Part shown: in pieces, positions 33,183 through 41,450 of the stretch
Position numbering within the stretch: the first letter of the stretch is position 1
Layout: the number at the start of each line of letters is the position of its first letter
Assembly: GCF_024295805.1 (NCBI RefSeq)
Contig: NZ_JANCLX010000003.1
Location: 1-64,000 of the forward strand
From: Streptomyces cucumeris
Lineage (GTDB): Bacteria; Actinomycetota; Actinomycetes; Streptomycetales; Streptomycetaceae
Length of the DNA: 64,000 bases
Direction: 5' to 3'
Notes under the pieces: generated by a model
What the model was told of the DNA's origin: nothing
Database searches by the model: none
Seen by the model: the letters and a program-made list of their open reading frames with translations, nothing else
Translations under genes and position numbers: made by a program

Positions 33183-35108
33183 TCAGCGGCCCCGCTCGGG
33201 TGTGTGCCGTCCGCCCGCCGTACGCAGCCGCGCGGGGGACTCGTCCCCGCGGCGGGCGAGCGCACACGCGAGGGACGTCTGTAACAGCTGCCGTGATGAC
33301 GGGGTGAGGGTGCCCAGCACGACCTCACGCACCAGCTCCGGGAAGCGATAGCTCCCCGTCGCTCCGACGCCGGGCCCCTCGTCGCGGACCAGCACCCGGG
33401 CGGTGACGGCGTAGTCCACCAGCGGCAGCAGCCGGTCCCACGCCATGCCGAGCACCTCGGCGAGCAGTTCGACGTCGATCCGGATGCCGTCGGCGGCGGC
33501 GTAGGCGAGCATGGTCCGGGCCGGCACACTGAGTTCGGCCAGCCGCGCATGGACGACGCTGCTCACCGCCGCGGGTACCCGCGCCCCCGGTCCGAGGCGC
33601 CGCTCGGGCGCCAGCTTCACCAGCTCCTTCAGGGTGAAGGGGTTGCCCTCGCTCCGCCGGTGCAGTGCCGCGGCCTCCCGCGAGGTGACGCGCTCACCGG
33701 CCGCCGTGAGCCAGGCGGCCACGTCCGCGACCGACAGCGGCTCCAGCTCCAGCCGGATCGCCCCGTGCCGGGCGAGTTCCGCCAGCAGCCCGCTGGCCAT
33801 GGGGTCTTCGGCATGGCGCAGGGCACACACCACGGCGACGGGCGCGTCCCTCAGCAATGCGGCGAGCCGGCGCAGCAGACCGTGGAAGTCCGGCGGCGCC
33901 CAGTCCAGGTCGTCGATCACGCACAGGGTGGGCCGCCGGGTCAGCTCCCGCACCAGTGTGGCCAGATGCTGGTCCACGGGAGGGTCCGCCGCCGCGGGGG
34001 CCTCCGGGGCGCACTGCCCCAGGGCCGCCAGGAGTTGGGTCAGCGGACAGACCAGGGAGATCCCGTGGCGCTCGCTGAGCGCCTGGCCGCCACTGGCCCG
34101 CGCCACGGCGAAGCCGTTCTCCTCGGCCAGCGCGGAGAACTCCTCCAGCAGCCGGGTCTTGCCCGAGCCCTGCTCCCCGGTGACGACGGCCCATCCGCTG
34201 TGCCCCGCGGCCGCCGCCTTCAGCAGCCCGTTGACCCGCGACACCTCCTCCGCCCGGCCCACCAGCCGGCCCCGGGCCGGGGCCCGGCCCTCGGAGAGGG
34301 ACGCCACCGCCCGGGGCGGGCGGGGGTCGCCGAGGACCGCGACATCGTGGCGCAGGATGGCGGTGTGCAGTTCGCGCATCCCCGGTCCGGGGTCGAGTCC
34401 GAGCTCCGCGGCCAGCATGGAGCGGTACCGTTCGAAGCGCCGCAGCGCCTCCACCGGCCGTCCCGCCTTGTACAGCGCGCGCATCAGCAGCACCCAGGAC
34501 GTCTCGCGCAGCGGGGCGTTGACGACCAGGTCCTCGGCGGCGCCGATGGCACGCGCCACGTCGCCCTCGCCGGTGAGGATGGAGACCCGCAGTTCCTCGG
34601 CGTCCTGGCGGGCCCGGTCGAGCCGGGCCGTCTCCCGGATCGCGAAGGCGTACCCGGCCGCCTCACCGAGCGTTCCCCCGCGCCAGAGGCCGAGCGCGGC
34701 CTCGATCTCCTCCCGTGCGACGGCCAGGTCCCCGCGCGCCATGGCGGCACGGGCCCGGGTGACGGACTCCTCGAAGCAGGTGGTGTCCAGCGCCTCGCGG
34801 GGCACCTTCAGGACGTACCCCGTCGGGCCGTTGGCCAGCAGCCGGGACGGGCCGTGCCGTACGGGTTCGAGGACCGAGCGCAGTCTGCTGATGTGCGCCC
34901 GCACCGAGGACACGGCACCGGTGGGCTGGGCGCCCTGCCACAGGTCCTGGCAGAGCTGTTCCACGGAGACCGGTCTTCCTCCCTCGATGAGCAGCCGCAC
35001 CAGGAGCACCCGGCGCTGACGCGGCCCCAGGTCCAGCACGGTGTCACCGCGCTGGACCTCCACGGGACCGAGCAGACCGTAGCGGGTGGGGTGGCCATGA
35101 GGGTTCAC
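33183..35108 (-). CDS. AfsR/SARP-family transcriptional regulator with AAA ATPase domain
   Basis: A 641-residue protein from the GTG at 35108, chosen because AGGAGGTG lies just upstream and the DNA-binding domain starts directly after it. Residues 1-95 are an OmpR-like winged helix (YGLLGPVEVQRGDTVLDLG, RRVLLVRLLIEGGRPVS). Residues about 100-245 are the BTAD helical domain (ALGLWRGGTLGE, LHTAILRHD). Residues about 270-500 are an ATPase with Walker A GEQGSGKTRLLEEF near 308 and Walker B TLCVIDDLDWAPPD. SARPs activate secondary-metabolite genes by binding heptameric direct repeats near -35. It is the nearer of two candidate activators for the unusual cluster at 39157-53357. Confidence 0.9.
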   Translation of the reverse strand: MNPHGHPTRYGLLGPVEVQRGDTVLDLGPRQRRVLLVRLLIEGGRPVSVEQLCQDLWQGAQPTGAVSSVRAHISRLRSVLEPVRHGPSRLLANGPTGYVLKVPREALDTTCFEESVTRARAAMARGDLAVAREEIEAALGLWRGGTLGEAAGYAFAIRETARLDRARQDAEELRVSILTGEGDVARAIGAAEDLVVNAPLRETSWVLLMRALYKAGRPVEALRRFERYRSMLAAELGLDPGPGMRELHTAILRHDVAVLGDPRPPRAVASLSEGRAPARGRLVGRAEEVSRVNGLLKAAAAGHSGWAVVTGEQGSGKTRLLEEFSALAEENGFAVARASGGQALSERHGISLVCPLTQLLAALGQCAPEAPAAADPPVDQHLATLVRELTRRPTLCVIDDLDWAPPDFHGLLRRLAALLRDAPVAVVCALRHAEDPMASGLLAELARHGAIRLELEPLSVADVAAWLTAAGERVTSREAAALHRRSEGNPFTLKELVKLAPERRLGPGARVPAAVSSVVHARLAELSVPARTMLAYAAADGIRIDVELLAEVLGMAWDRLLPLVDYAVTARVLVRDEGPGVGATGSYRFPELVREVVLGTLTPSSRQLLQTSLACALARRGDESPARLRTAGGRHTPERGR

Positions 35109-35354
35109 GGGGATCGTGCACCTCCTGGTGACGCCGTCCGAACCGCTGAGGGGCACCGCGAGTCCAGGCCTCGGGGAATGAGCCGTGCCAAGGCCGGTGC
35201 CGAGAGGTGAGGTGTAGACCATCTTCACATGATCTGCCGTTCATGGTCGGCCGGGTCTCCGCGACTTCTTTCACGGCTCGAACGCTGGCAAAACACCTAG
35301 AATCCCTGCCCTCCGGCGAACCTCCGGCACCGGCGGACCTTCGGGGGTGGGCGC

Positions 35355-35399
35355 GTTCACAGCCGGGCCGTTCACAGCCGGGGCGTTCACAGCCGGGCC
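35355..35399. repeat. Three tandem copies of a 15-bp unit
   Basis: Three 15-bp units (35355-35369, 35370-35384, 35385-35399) of the form GTTCACAGCCGGGCC, the middle one with one change. The third copy contains the stop codon and last codons of the DUF885 gene, so the others are duplications of the gene's 3' end, probably by slippage. No regulatory role is evident. Confidence 0.85.
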
Positions 35400-37081
35400 A
35401 GTTCATCCACCAGGTCGTCCAGGCCCAGCGGGCCCTGGGCGAGTGCCGCGGTGTGCCACTCCTTCAGGTCGAACCGCCCATCCCGCCGCCGTTCGGCCCG
35501 CGCCCGCCCCTCCCGCCAGGCGCGTTCCCCGAGTTTGTAGCCGATCGCCTGGCCCGGCAGACCGAGGTACCGGACCAGTTCGCTGTCCAGGAAGTCCCCC
35601 GGCCGGCCGATGTGTCCGGCCAGGAACTCGGCGGCCAGTGCGGGAGTCCAGCGCGCCCCGTCATGGCCGGATCCGGCGTCCGCGGGGATGCGCGACCCGA
35701 GGTGCAGTCCGATGTCCACCACGATCCGGACGGCCCGCATCATCTGGGCGTCCAGATGACCCAGGCGCAGCGCGGGATCGGTGAAGTGGCCCAGCTCGTC
35801 CATCAGCCGCTCGGCGTACATCGCCCATCCCTCGGCATCGGCGTTCACCGAGCCCAGCGTGGCCTGGTACAGGGAGAGCCGGTCGGCCAGCAACACCCGG
35901 GTGGCGAGCTGCACATGGTGGCCGGGTACGCCCTCGTGGTACCAGGTGCTCACGAGTTCATGGACCGGGAACCGGTCCCGGCCGCCCACCGGGAGCCAGG
36001 TGCGCCCCGGCCGGTTGAACCCGAGGGACGGTGGGGTGTAGTAGGGCGCCGCGGCGCCCCCGGCCGGGGCGATCATGGCTTCCACCCTGCGGAGCGGGGC
36101 CGGTAGGTCGAAGTGGACACCGTCCAGGGCGGTGATCGTCTCGTCCATGAGGGTCTGCAGCCAGGTGCGCACCGCGTCGGTCCCGTGCACCGCCGTACCG
36201 TGGGAGCTCAGATGCGCCAGGGCCGTACGCGGGGTGGCGCCGGGCAGCACCTCCTCGGCCGCATCGCGCATGAGGCCCTCGATACGGCGGATCTCCTCCC
36301 AGCCCCAGGCGTAGGTCGCGTCCAGATCGGCGCGGCTGCCGGTCCAGTGACGGACCCACAGCGCGTAGCGGTCCCGGCCGACGGTGTCGGGAGCGTTCCG
36401 GACACGGGGCCCGTAGTCGTCGCGCAGCCAGTCGCGCAAGTCCACGGCCGCGGCCGCCGCGGCGGCGGCCGCGGTGTCGAGTCCGGGGCGCAGCCGGTCC
36501 GGCGCCCGGGAGGCGAGGTCCTGGAGCCATCCGCCCCCCTCGGTCCAGCCGGTGAGCTGCCCGATCACCGTGTCGACCTGGGCGGGGCCGCCCCCCATGT
36601 CCCGCTCCGCGCCGAGCCGCAGGGCGGCGCGGTAGCCCTCCAGGGCCGTGGCGACATGGCGCAGCCGGGTGCCGACGGCGGCCCAGTCGTCGTCGGTCCC
36701 GGTCGGCATCTGGGCGAACGCGCCGCGCACCGCCTGTACGGGCGAGGCCACGGCGCCGATCCTGCGCAGCCCCTCCCCCGCGTCATGCAACGCCAGCCGG
36801 GTGGAGACCCGTTCCCGCAGCAGGCGCGCACAGCGGCGCTGGGCCGGGTCGTCCCCGGCGCCGCTCTCCGCGAGGTCCAGCGTCCGGACCGTGGCGCGGT
36901 CGAGTTCCGCGGAGCGCTCCAGTCCGTCGGGTGAGTAGTCCGGGAACCCCTCCCGGGAGGTGGGGAGCCCGAACCGCTGGGCGATGAGCGGATCGGCCAT
37001 GGCCACGTCGGCCACGTAGCGGTCGGCCACCTCCCGTGGCGTGCTGCCGGTGGCGGGGGTGTGCGGGACGAGGGCGGTCAT
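35387..37081 (-). CDS. DUF885-family metallopeptidase-like protein
   Basis: A 564-residue protein starting at ATG 37081. The central motif HEGVPGHHVQLA (about residues 382-393) is the H-E-G-x-P-G-H-H zinc-binding signature of DUF885. The family's other conserved elements are present: TYAWGWEEIRRIEGLM, YYTPPSLGFNRPGRTW, EGWAMYAERLMDELG, and C-terminal GQAIGYKLGERAWREGRARAE. No signal peptide is visible, so it is probably cytoplasmic. Members are thought to be gluzincin-like peptidases but few have been tested. It is transcribed in the same direction as the SARP gene 279 bases further on. Confidence 0.87.
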   Translation of the reverse strand: MTALVPHTPATGSTPREVADRYVADVAMADPLIAQRFGLPTSREGFPDYSPDGLERSAELDRATVRTLDLAESGAGDDPAQRRCARLLRERVSTRLALHDAGEGLRRIGAVASPVQAVRGAFAQMPTGTDDDWAAVGTRLRHVATALEGYRAALRLGAERDMGGGPAQVDTVIGQLTGWTEGGGWLQDLASRAPDRLRPGLDTAAAAAAAAAVDLRDWLRDDYGPRVRNAPDTVGRDRYALWVRHWTGSRADLDATYAWGWEEIRRIEGLMRDAAEEVLPGATPRTALAHLSSHGTAVHGTDAVRTWLQTLMDETITALDGVHFDLPAPLRRVEAMIAPAGGAAAPYYTPPSLGFNRPGRTWLPVGGRDRFPVHELVSTWYHEGVPGHHVQLATRVLLADRLSLYQATLGSVNADAEGWAMYAERLMDELGHFTDPALRLGHLDAQMMRAVRIVVDIGLHLGSRIPADAGSGHDGARWTPALAAEFLAGHIGRPGDFLDSELVRYLGLPGQAIGYKLGERAWREGRARAERRRDGRFDLKEWHTAALAQGPLGLDDLVDELARL

Positions 37082-37870
37082 GTGGTCTGCCGTTCTCCAG
37101 ATCCTGGGATGGATGTAACACGAATCCACCGACCACGGGCACGCGTTGCCCGGACATGGTCGGCCTTCGCATGACGGAAGTGCTGGTCAGCGCAGATGAG
37201 GGCGTTGCCCCGGCTGACCGTGGGACACGGGACACCGCGGCCGCGGCATGGTGCAGACAAGGGACCTGCAACCCTCCGGCAAGGTGCGTCATTACGCTGA
37301 ATTGCGGACGTTGAGTCCCCGGGTTCCGGCCCGGCACCACCCCCGCTCTCGGCAAGGAGTGTTCGATGCGAGAGGCACGGCACCGAACACTGCGCGCCGC
37401 GCGCCGCAGGCCGCGTTGCCGCTGTGTCAGTGGTCATCCGCGCCGTCCGGAGCGTGTCCGGCGCAAGCCGGGCCGCCTCGTCCGGGCCGCGGGCCTGCCG
37501 TGGGAGCGGGATCCTTCGCCGGACGAGGAACGGTTCCGGAAGCCGGTTCCCGGACGGGGCACCCCCCACGGCACCCGTCGCTGACCCTCCCGGCCACGGC
37601 CCCCACCGCCCGTCCGGCGGGCGTGCGGGCCGTGCACCGGCCCTGCGCCGGACCGGAGTTCCGGTGCCACGGTGCGCACCGGAACCGGCACCGGCACCGG
37701 CGGAAACGGGCGCCGCCGCCGGGCTCTCCATGTCCCGGCCGTCCCGGCCCGCCCGTCCTCGACGCGTTCCACGACGAGCCACGGGGTTTTCCGCACTGCT
37801 GGAAGGACGTCGTTCCGACGGTCGGCGGATCACATCGCCGACCGAGACCGCTCGACCAAGGGGAGTTCCC
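37082..37870. other. 789-bp intergenic region without a secure gene
   Basis: This region lies between divergently transcribed genes (DUF885 leftward, HTH/NB-ARC regulator rightward) and should hold both promoters. It includes a candidate small ORF (listed separately), a run of CCGGCA units near 37678-37705, and nothing else I can support. The regulator's start is set by AAGGGGAG just before 37871. Confidence 0.5.
37366..37584 (+). CDS. Possible small Arg-rich protein, doubtful
   Basis: A 72-residue reading frame with a good ribosome binding site (AAGGAG eight bases before the ATG). The product is about one quarter Arg (MREARHRTLRAARRRPRCRC...), which is what chance frames in GC-rich DNA often look like, so the coding status is uncertain. 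It points toward the regulator at 37871 and could also be a leader ORF for it. Confidence 0.25.
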   Translation: MREARHRTLRAARRRPRCRCVSGHPRRPERVRRKPGRLVRAAGLPWERDPSPDEERFRKPVPGRGTPHGTRR

Positions 37871-39142
37871 ATGACCACTGACTCCGCGGACCCATCGCCC
37901 TCCTTCGGCTCCGCACTGCGGTCCCACCGCATGGCCCGGGGGATGTCGCTCGGTGACCTGGCCCGCCTGGTGAACTACAGCAAGAGTCATCTCAGCCGCG
38001 TGGAGACGGGGAACAAACAGCCGACCACCGGCCTCGCCCGGCGGTGCGACGAGGTCCTGGACGGCGGAGGGTGCCTCAGCAAGCTGGCCGCCGACCTGCC
38101 GGTCCGCGTGGTCCGCAATACCGCGTCGCTGGCGCAACTCCCGCGTGTGGTACCGGATGTGATCGAGCGGGAGGAGCTGGTGAACCGGCTCGACGCCGCA
38201 CTGGAACTGCTCGGTGATCCCCATGCCGGACGGAGCGCGGTCGTCCTCCTCGATGGTCCCGTCGGCGCGGGCAAGACCACCACGGCGGTCCACTGGGGAC
38301 ACCGCACCGCCCGGCACTTCCCCGACGGCACCCTCTTCGCCGACCTGAACGGTTTCGGCCCGGCGCCGGAAGCCACGTCGCCCGCCACGGTGCTGCGGGG
38401 CTTCCTCCAGGCGATGGGCGCGGCGGCCGGCACCCTGCCCGAGGACACCGAGGCACTGGCCGCCCGCTTCCGCACCGAACTCACCGGGCGGCGGCTGCTG
38501 ATCGTGCTGGACAACGCGGCCGACGCCGCCCAGATCCGGCCCCTCCTGCCGGCCGAGCCCGGCTGTCTGGTGCTGATCACGAGCCGCAACCGGATGCCCG
38601 GACTGGTGGCGCGCGACGGTGTGCGGCGCGTCACCGTACCCCCGATGACCACGGCGGAGGGCCTGCGGCTGGTCGCCTCGCTCACCGAGGACACCTGGGA
38701 CGAGGAGGCGGCGCGGGGCCTGGTGGAGGCGTGCTGCCACCTCCCCCTGCCGATCCGGGTGGCCGCCAGCGAACACACCTGGCCACCGGTGGAGGCCCCG
38801 CACGCGGTCATCGACAACGCCGCGCTGCTCTGCTTCCTGTCCCTCTCCGAGGACGACACCACCACCCTGAGCGGGCTGCTCGGCCACTCCTACCGCGCAC
38901 TGGACATGGAGGCGGCACGGGCCTTCCGGATCCTGGGCACCGGAGCGTTCGGCGGGTTCACGGTGCGGGAAGCCGCCGGCCTGCTGGGCTCCGGGGCCAC
39001 CGGGGCCAGGCGGGTGCTGTGGTCCCTGGCCAATGTGCACATGGTGCGGTACGCGGACGGCGAGTTCTCCTTCGACTCCATCCTGCGGGCCTTCGCCCTG
39101 GAATGCGTCCGCTCCGTCGAGACCGGCCGGGACAGTGCGTGA
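37871..39142 (+). CDS. Cluster-linked regulator: Xre-type HTH plus NB-ARC/AAA ATPase
   Basis: A 423-residue protein. Residues 12-65 form an Xre/Cro-type helix-turn-helix (LRSHRMARGMSLGDLARLVNYSKSHLSRVETG). Residues about 100-330 are an NB-ARC/STAND ATPase, with P-loop LLDGPVGAGKTTTAV near 128-140, the Walker B-like LLIVLDNAADAAQIRPLLPAEPGC, and the GLVA/SLTEDTWDEEAARGLVEACCHLPL helical region. The C-terminus lacks long TPR repeats. The layout is that of streptomycete antibiotic-cluster regulators in which the SARP domain is replaced by an Xre HTH. It converges with the nucleotidyltransferase gene, 14 bases apart, and is the best candidate to bind the shared boxes at 40330-40460 and 44606-44760. 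Confidence 0.88.
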   Translation: MTTDSADPSPSFGSALRSHRMARGMSLGDLARLVNYSKSHLSRVETGNKQPTTGLARRCDEVLDGGGCLSKLAADLPVRVVRNTASLAQLPRVVPDVIEREELVNRLDAALELLGDPHAGRSAVVLLDGPVGAGKTTTAVHWGHRTARHFPDGTLFADLNGFGPAPEATSPATVLRGFLQAMGAAAGTLPEDTEALAARFRTELTGRRLLIVLDNAADAAQIRPLLPAEPGCLVLITSRNRMPGLVARDGVRRVTVPPMTTAEGLRLVASLTEDTWDEEAARGLVEACCHLPLPIRVAASEHTWPPVEAPHAVIDNAALLCFLSLSEDDTTTLSGLLGHSYRALDMEAARAFRILGTGAFGGFTVREAAGLLGSGATGARRVLWSLANVHMVRYADGEFSFDSILRAFALECVRSVETGRDSA

Positions 39143-39156
39143 CCCCAGCGGAGCGG

Positions 39157-40299
39157 TCATGTCCGGACCGTCGGCGCCACCGGTCCGCGTGTCCCGCCGG
39201 GAATGCCGCCCTCGCGCAGCCGGTCCAGTTCCGCCAGGGCTGCGGCGTGCCGCTCGCGCGGCACGACCGCGTCACACACCAGCAGATAGGCGCCGACGGG
39301 GGTCAGCAGCAGCGCCTCGTCCCCGTACCAGTGCACCCGCGCGGTCTCCAGGCCCCGCAGTTCATCGGGCGACCCCAGCGCGATGCCGTGCACCGGGCCG
39401 CCCGCGGCCAGGGTCTCCCGCACTCCGGTGGGCTCCGGTCCGGGCTCCGTCCCGGCCCGCCGGGCCCGTTCGGCCTCGGCGGCCTCTTCCAGCCGCGGCA
39501 GAAGACCGGTGAAGCGGTCCACCGGGAGCAGCTCGGAGGTGTACGTGATCAGCTCCACCAGTTCCGGTGCCAGCAGCATGCGTGCGGCGGCGTCGACGAT
39601 CTCGTCCCCGGACGGTCCGTCCGCCTGGCCCGCGAGCGCGTAGAGGTCCAGCGCGTCCCGGGGGTGGAAGCGCCGCTGGAGCCGCTCCTCCGCCAGACAC
39701 ACCAACGCGGAGAGCGTGGGGTCGGCGGGGGGCAGGACCCGTACCGGTACGGCGCCGAAGTCACCCAGCAGCCCCGCCGTCGACAGCTCCACCCGGTGCT
39801 CCGGGTCGAGCAGCGGCTCCTCCGGCGGCCAGACCAGCGTGACCAGCAGATGGTGTTCCGGTCCCACCACCGTCACCCAGACCCGGTCCGGCTCACCGCG
39901 TGCGCTCAACTCCCGTACCGCACGCCACAGCTGGCGTTCGTCGGGCACGATGAGATCGACGTCGCCCTGGGGGCGCAGCACCCCCGGAGGGTAGGCGGCG
40001 GCCAGCGCCGGCCCCTTCATCACGGTGTACGGCAGATCACCGGGCAGCTCCGCGACCAGGTTCCGGTAGTGCTCGGCGCGGCGCCGGGCCCTCGCCAGTT
40101 CACCCGCGGCCGCCGGGCCCATGGGCTCACCCTCCCGCTGGAGCGCGGACAGCACGAGAAAGGGGAGCGTGTAATGCGCCTGCCGCGCCGTGTAGACCAG
40201 ACGGCCCGGCCCTTCCTCCTCCGAGACGTCGAAGATGTCGTACAGCGTGCGCACCGTGATATCGGATGCCGATGTGGGTGAGACGGTCATGAAATCCAT
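39157..40299 (-). CDS. Nucleotidyltransferase-fold protein (NTP_transf_5-like)
   Basis: A 380-residue protein. ATG at 40299 is used; ATG at 40290 is equally possible. The key motif is YTVMKGPALAAAYPPGVLRPQGDVDLIVPD (about 108-137): the MKG-x(5)-Y...R-x-x-G-D-x-D-(L/I)-(L/I)-V pattern of the polymerase-beta superfamily, with both metal-binding Asp residues present. Homologues of this type act on carbohydrates, peptides or unknown acceptors in natural-product loci. The remaining domains are helical with no other recognised motif. It is the leftmost gene of the unusual cluster, divergent from the first cupin gene across a 264-base promoter region that shares sequence blocks with the Gmk/peptide promoter region. 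Confidence 0.8.
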   Translation of the reverse strand: MDFMTVSPTSASDITVRTLYDIFDVSEEEGPGRLVYTARQAHYTLPFLVLSALQREGEPMGPAAAGELARARRRAEHYRNLVAELPGDLPYTVMKGPALAAAYPPGVLRPQGDVDLIVPDERQLWRAVRELSARGEPDRVWVTVVGPEHHLLVTLVWPPEEPLLDPEHRVELSTAGLLGDFGAVPVRVLPPADPTLSALVCLAEERLQRRFHPRDALDLYALAGQADGPSGDEIVDAAARMLLAPELVELITYTSELLPVDRFTGLLPRLEEAAEAERARRAGTEPGPEPTGVRETLAAGGPVHGIALGSPDELRGLETARVHWYGDEALLLTPVGAYLLVCDAVVPRERHAAALAELDRLREGGIPGGTRGPVAPTVRT

Positions 40300-40329
40300 C
40301 GTGAAAGCGCCCGGTAATGGCGGCAAGTC

Positions 40330-40460
40330 GTTGTCCGGTGCCCTTCGATGAGGCACCGGGAAGCGAATGACCCGGTGAAATGGGCGCGGTTGAGGCCATC
40401 GGAAGAGTTTCCCGCCCGTCTTTTCGTTGCCCGTTGCGCAACGAAAGCGGAAACCCGGAT
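40330..40460. promoter_or_regulatory. Shared cis-regulatory blocks, copy A
   Basis: The divergent region between the nucleotidyltransferase and cupin genes holds two blocks that recur at 44606-44760. Block 2 here is GTTGTCCGGTGCCC (40330-40343) continuing through TTCGATGAGGCACCGG, which includes an 8-bp inverted repeat CCGGTGCC/GGCACCGG. Block 1 here is GTTGCCCGTTGCGC (40426-40439), overlapping the perfect palindrome CGTTGCGCAACG (40432-40443) and followed by GAAAGCGGAAACCCGGAT. The pattern GTTG-Y-CCG-K-TG-Y-SC is common to all. I infer binding sites of a cluster-specific regulator. Confidence 0.7.
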
Positions 40461-40563
40461 CCCCTTGAGTGCCATGGGCGCCGCGATGAGACTTGACCGC
40501 CGCGGGACATCCGCCTGTGGCCGTCTCCCGGTCACGGACCGCTCGTGCCCGAAAGGACGGCCC

Positions 40564-41421
40564 ATGCGCACACAGGTGGAAGGCATCGTCTCGGCGATGG
40601 GCCTGGCACCGGACGAAGCGGGCGGCTGGTCCGCGCCGGTCGCCCGGAGCGCCCCCGGGACCTCGTCCGCGCACACCCGGCTGCTCGGTCCCGGCACCCG
40701 GCTGCGCTGGCGCCGCGCCACCACGGACACCGTGCTCTTCGCACACCCCGGGGCCGTGACACAGGTGCATCTGCGCGATGCTGCGCGCGGTACCGCGCTC
40801 GCGGTCCTCGGTGACGATCCGGCCGCCGGCCACCTCCCCCAACTCGCCCTTCCGGCACGGGTCAGTCACACCCTGAGCCCCGCCCCCGGCGGTCTCGCCC
40901 TGTGGACCGAGACCGCGGCGCGGGGGAACGGCTGGGAGTTCGACGACCGTCCCGGCCCCCCTGCCCTGCGGCCCGTTCTCGGGGACGGTCCACGTCAGGG
41001 CGCCGGCGCGGACCCGGATCCGGACCGTCCGTTGCGCACCGGTCCTGCGGGCCGGTTCCCCTCCGGGCTGACCCGGGTCCTCACCCGCCGCGTTCCGGTG
41101 CGCCCCCTGCACCGGGCCGCGGCGGACGTCACCTATCTCCTCCATGCCGGCGGGCCGTTCCAACTGGTCGCGCTGTCCCTGGAGGGGACTCTGCACGAGT
41201 ACCTGCTCGGCCGGGACCCGGGCGCCGGGCAGATCATGGCCGTCACCGTGCCGGGAGGCTGGTGGCGTGCCGCCGGTCTCCCCGCGGGGACGCCCGCGGC
41301 GACCACCGGCGAGGCCCACTTCGGCCCCACCGCCATCGCGGGACCGGCCGAGTCCCCCACCGACGTCTTGCGCAGATTCCCCCGGCTGGCGGGGCGGCTG
41401 CTGCCCTACAGCGCCCGCTGA
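40564..41421 (+). CDS. DUF985/cupin_5-like bicupin protein 1
   Basis: A 285-residue protein whose ATG at 40564 follows GAAAGGA at six bases. There are two cupin-like halves. Residues about 10-115 have TRLLGPGTRLRWRRATTDTVLFAHPG; residues about 155-260 have DVTYLLHAGGPFQLVALSLEGTLHEYLLGRD and VTVPGGWWRAAGLPAG, matching the DUF985 core (H-x-x-x-x-(D/E)-x-x-x-x-x-x-G and PGGWW). It is clearly a paralogue of the protein at 51094-52056, with weaker conservation of metal-ligand histidines. DUF985 proteins are sugar- or nucleotide-sugar-binding-like jellyroll proteins of mostly unknown activity. It is the first gene of a pair with the NDK-like fusion gene, 29 bases apart. Confidence 0.75.
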   Translation: MRTQVEGIVSAMGLAPDEAGGWSAPVARSAPGTSSAHTRLLGPGTRLRWRRATTDTVLFAHPGAVTQVHLRDAARGTALAVLGDDPAAGHLPQLALPARVSHTLSPAPGGLALWTETAARGNGWEFDDRPGPPALRPVLGDGPRQGAGADPDPDRPLRTGPAGRFPSGLTRVLTRRVPVRPLHRAAADVTYLLHAGGPFQLVALSLEGTLHEYLLGRDPGAGQIMAVTVPGGWWRAAGLPAGTPAATTGEAHFGPTAIAGPAESPTDVLRRFPRLAGRLLPYSAR

Positions 41422-41450
41422 ACCGGTCCACGCGATCCCCGGAAGGCCCG

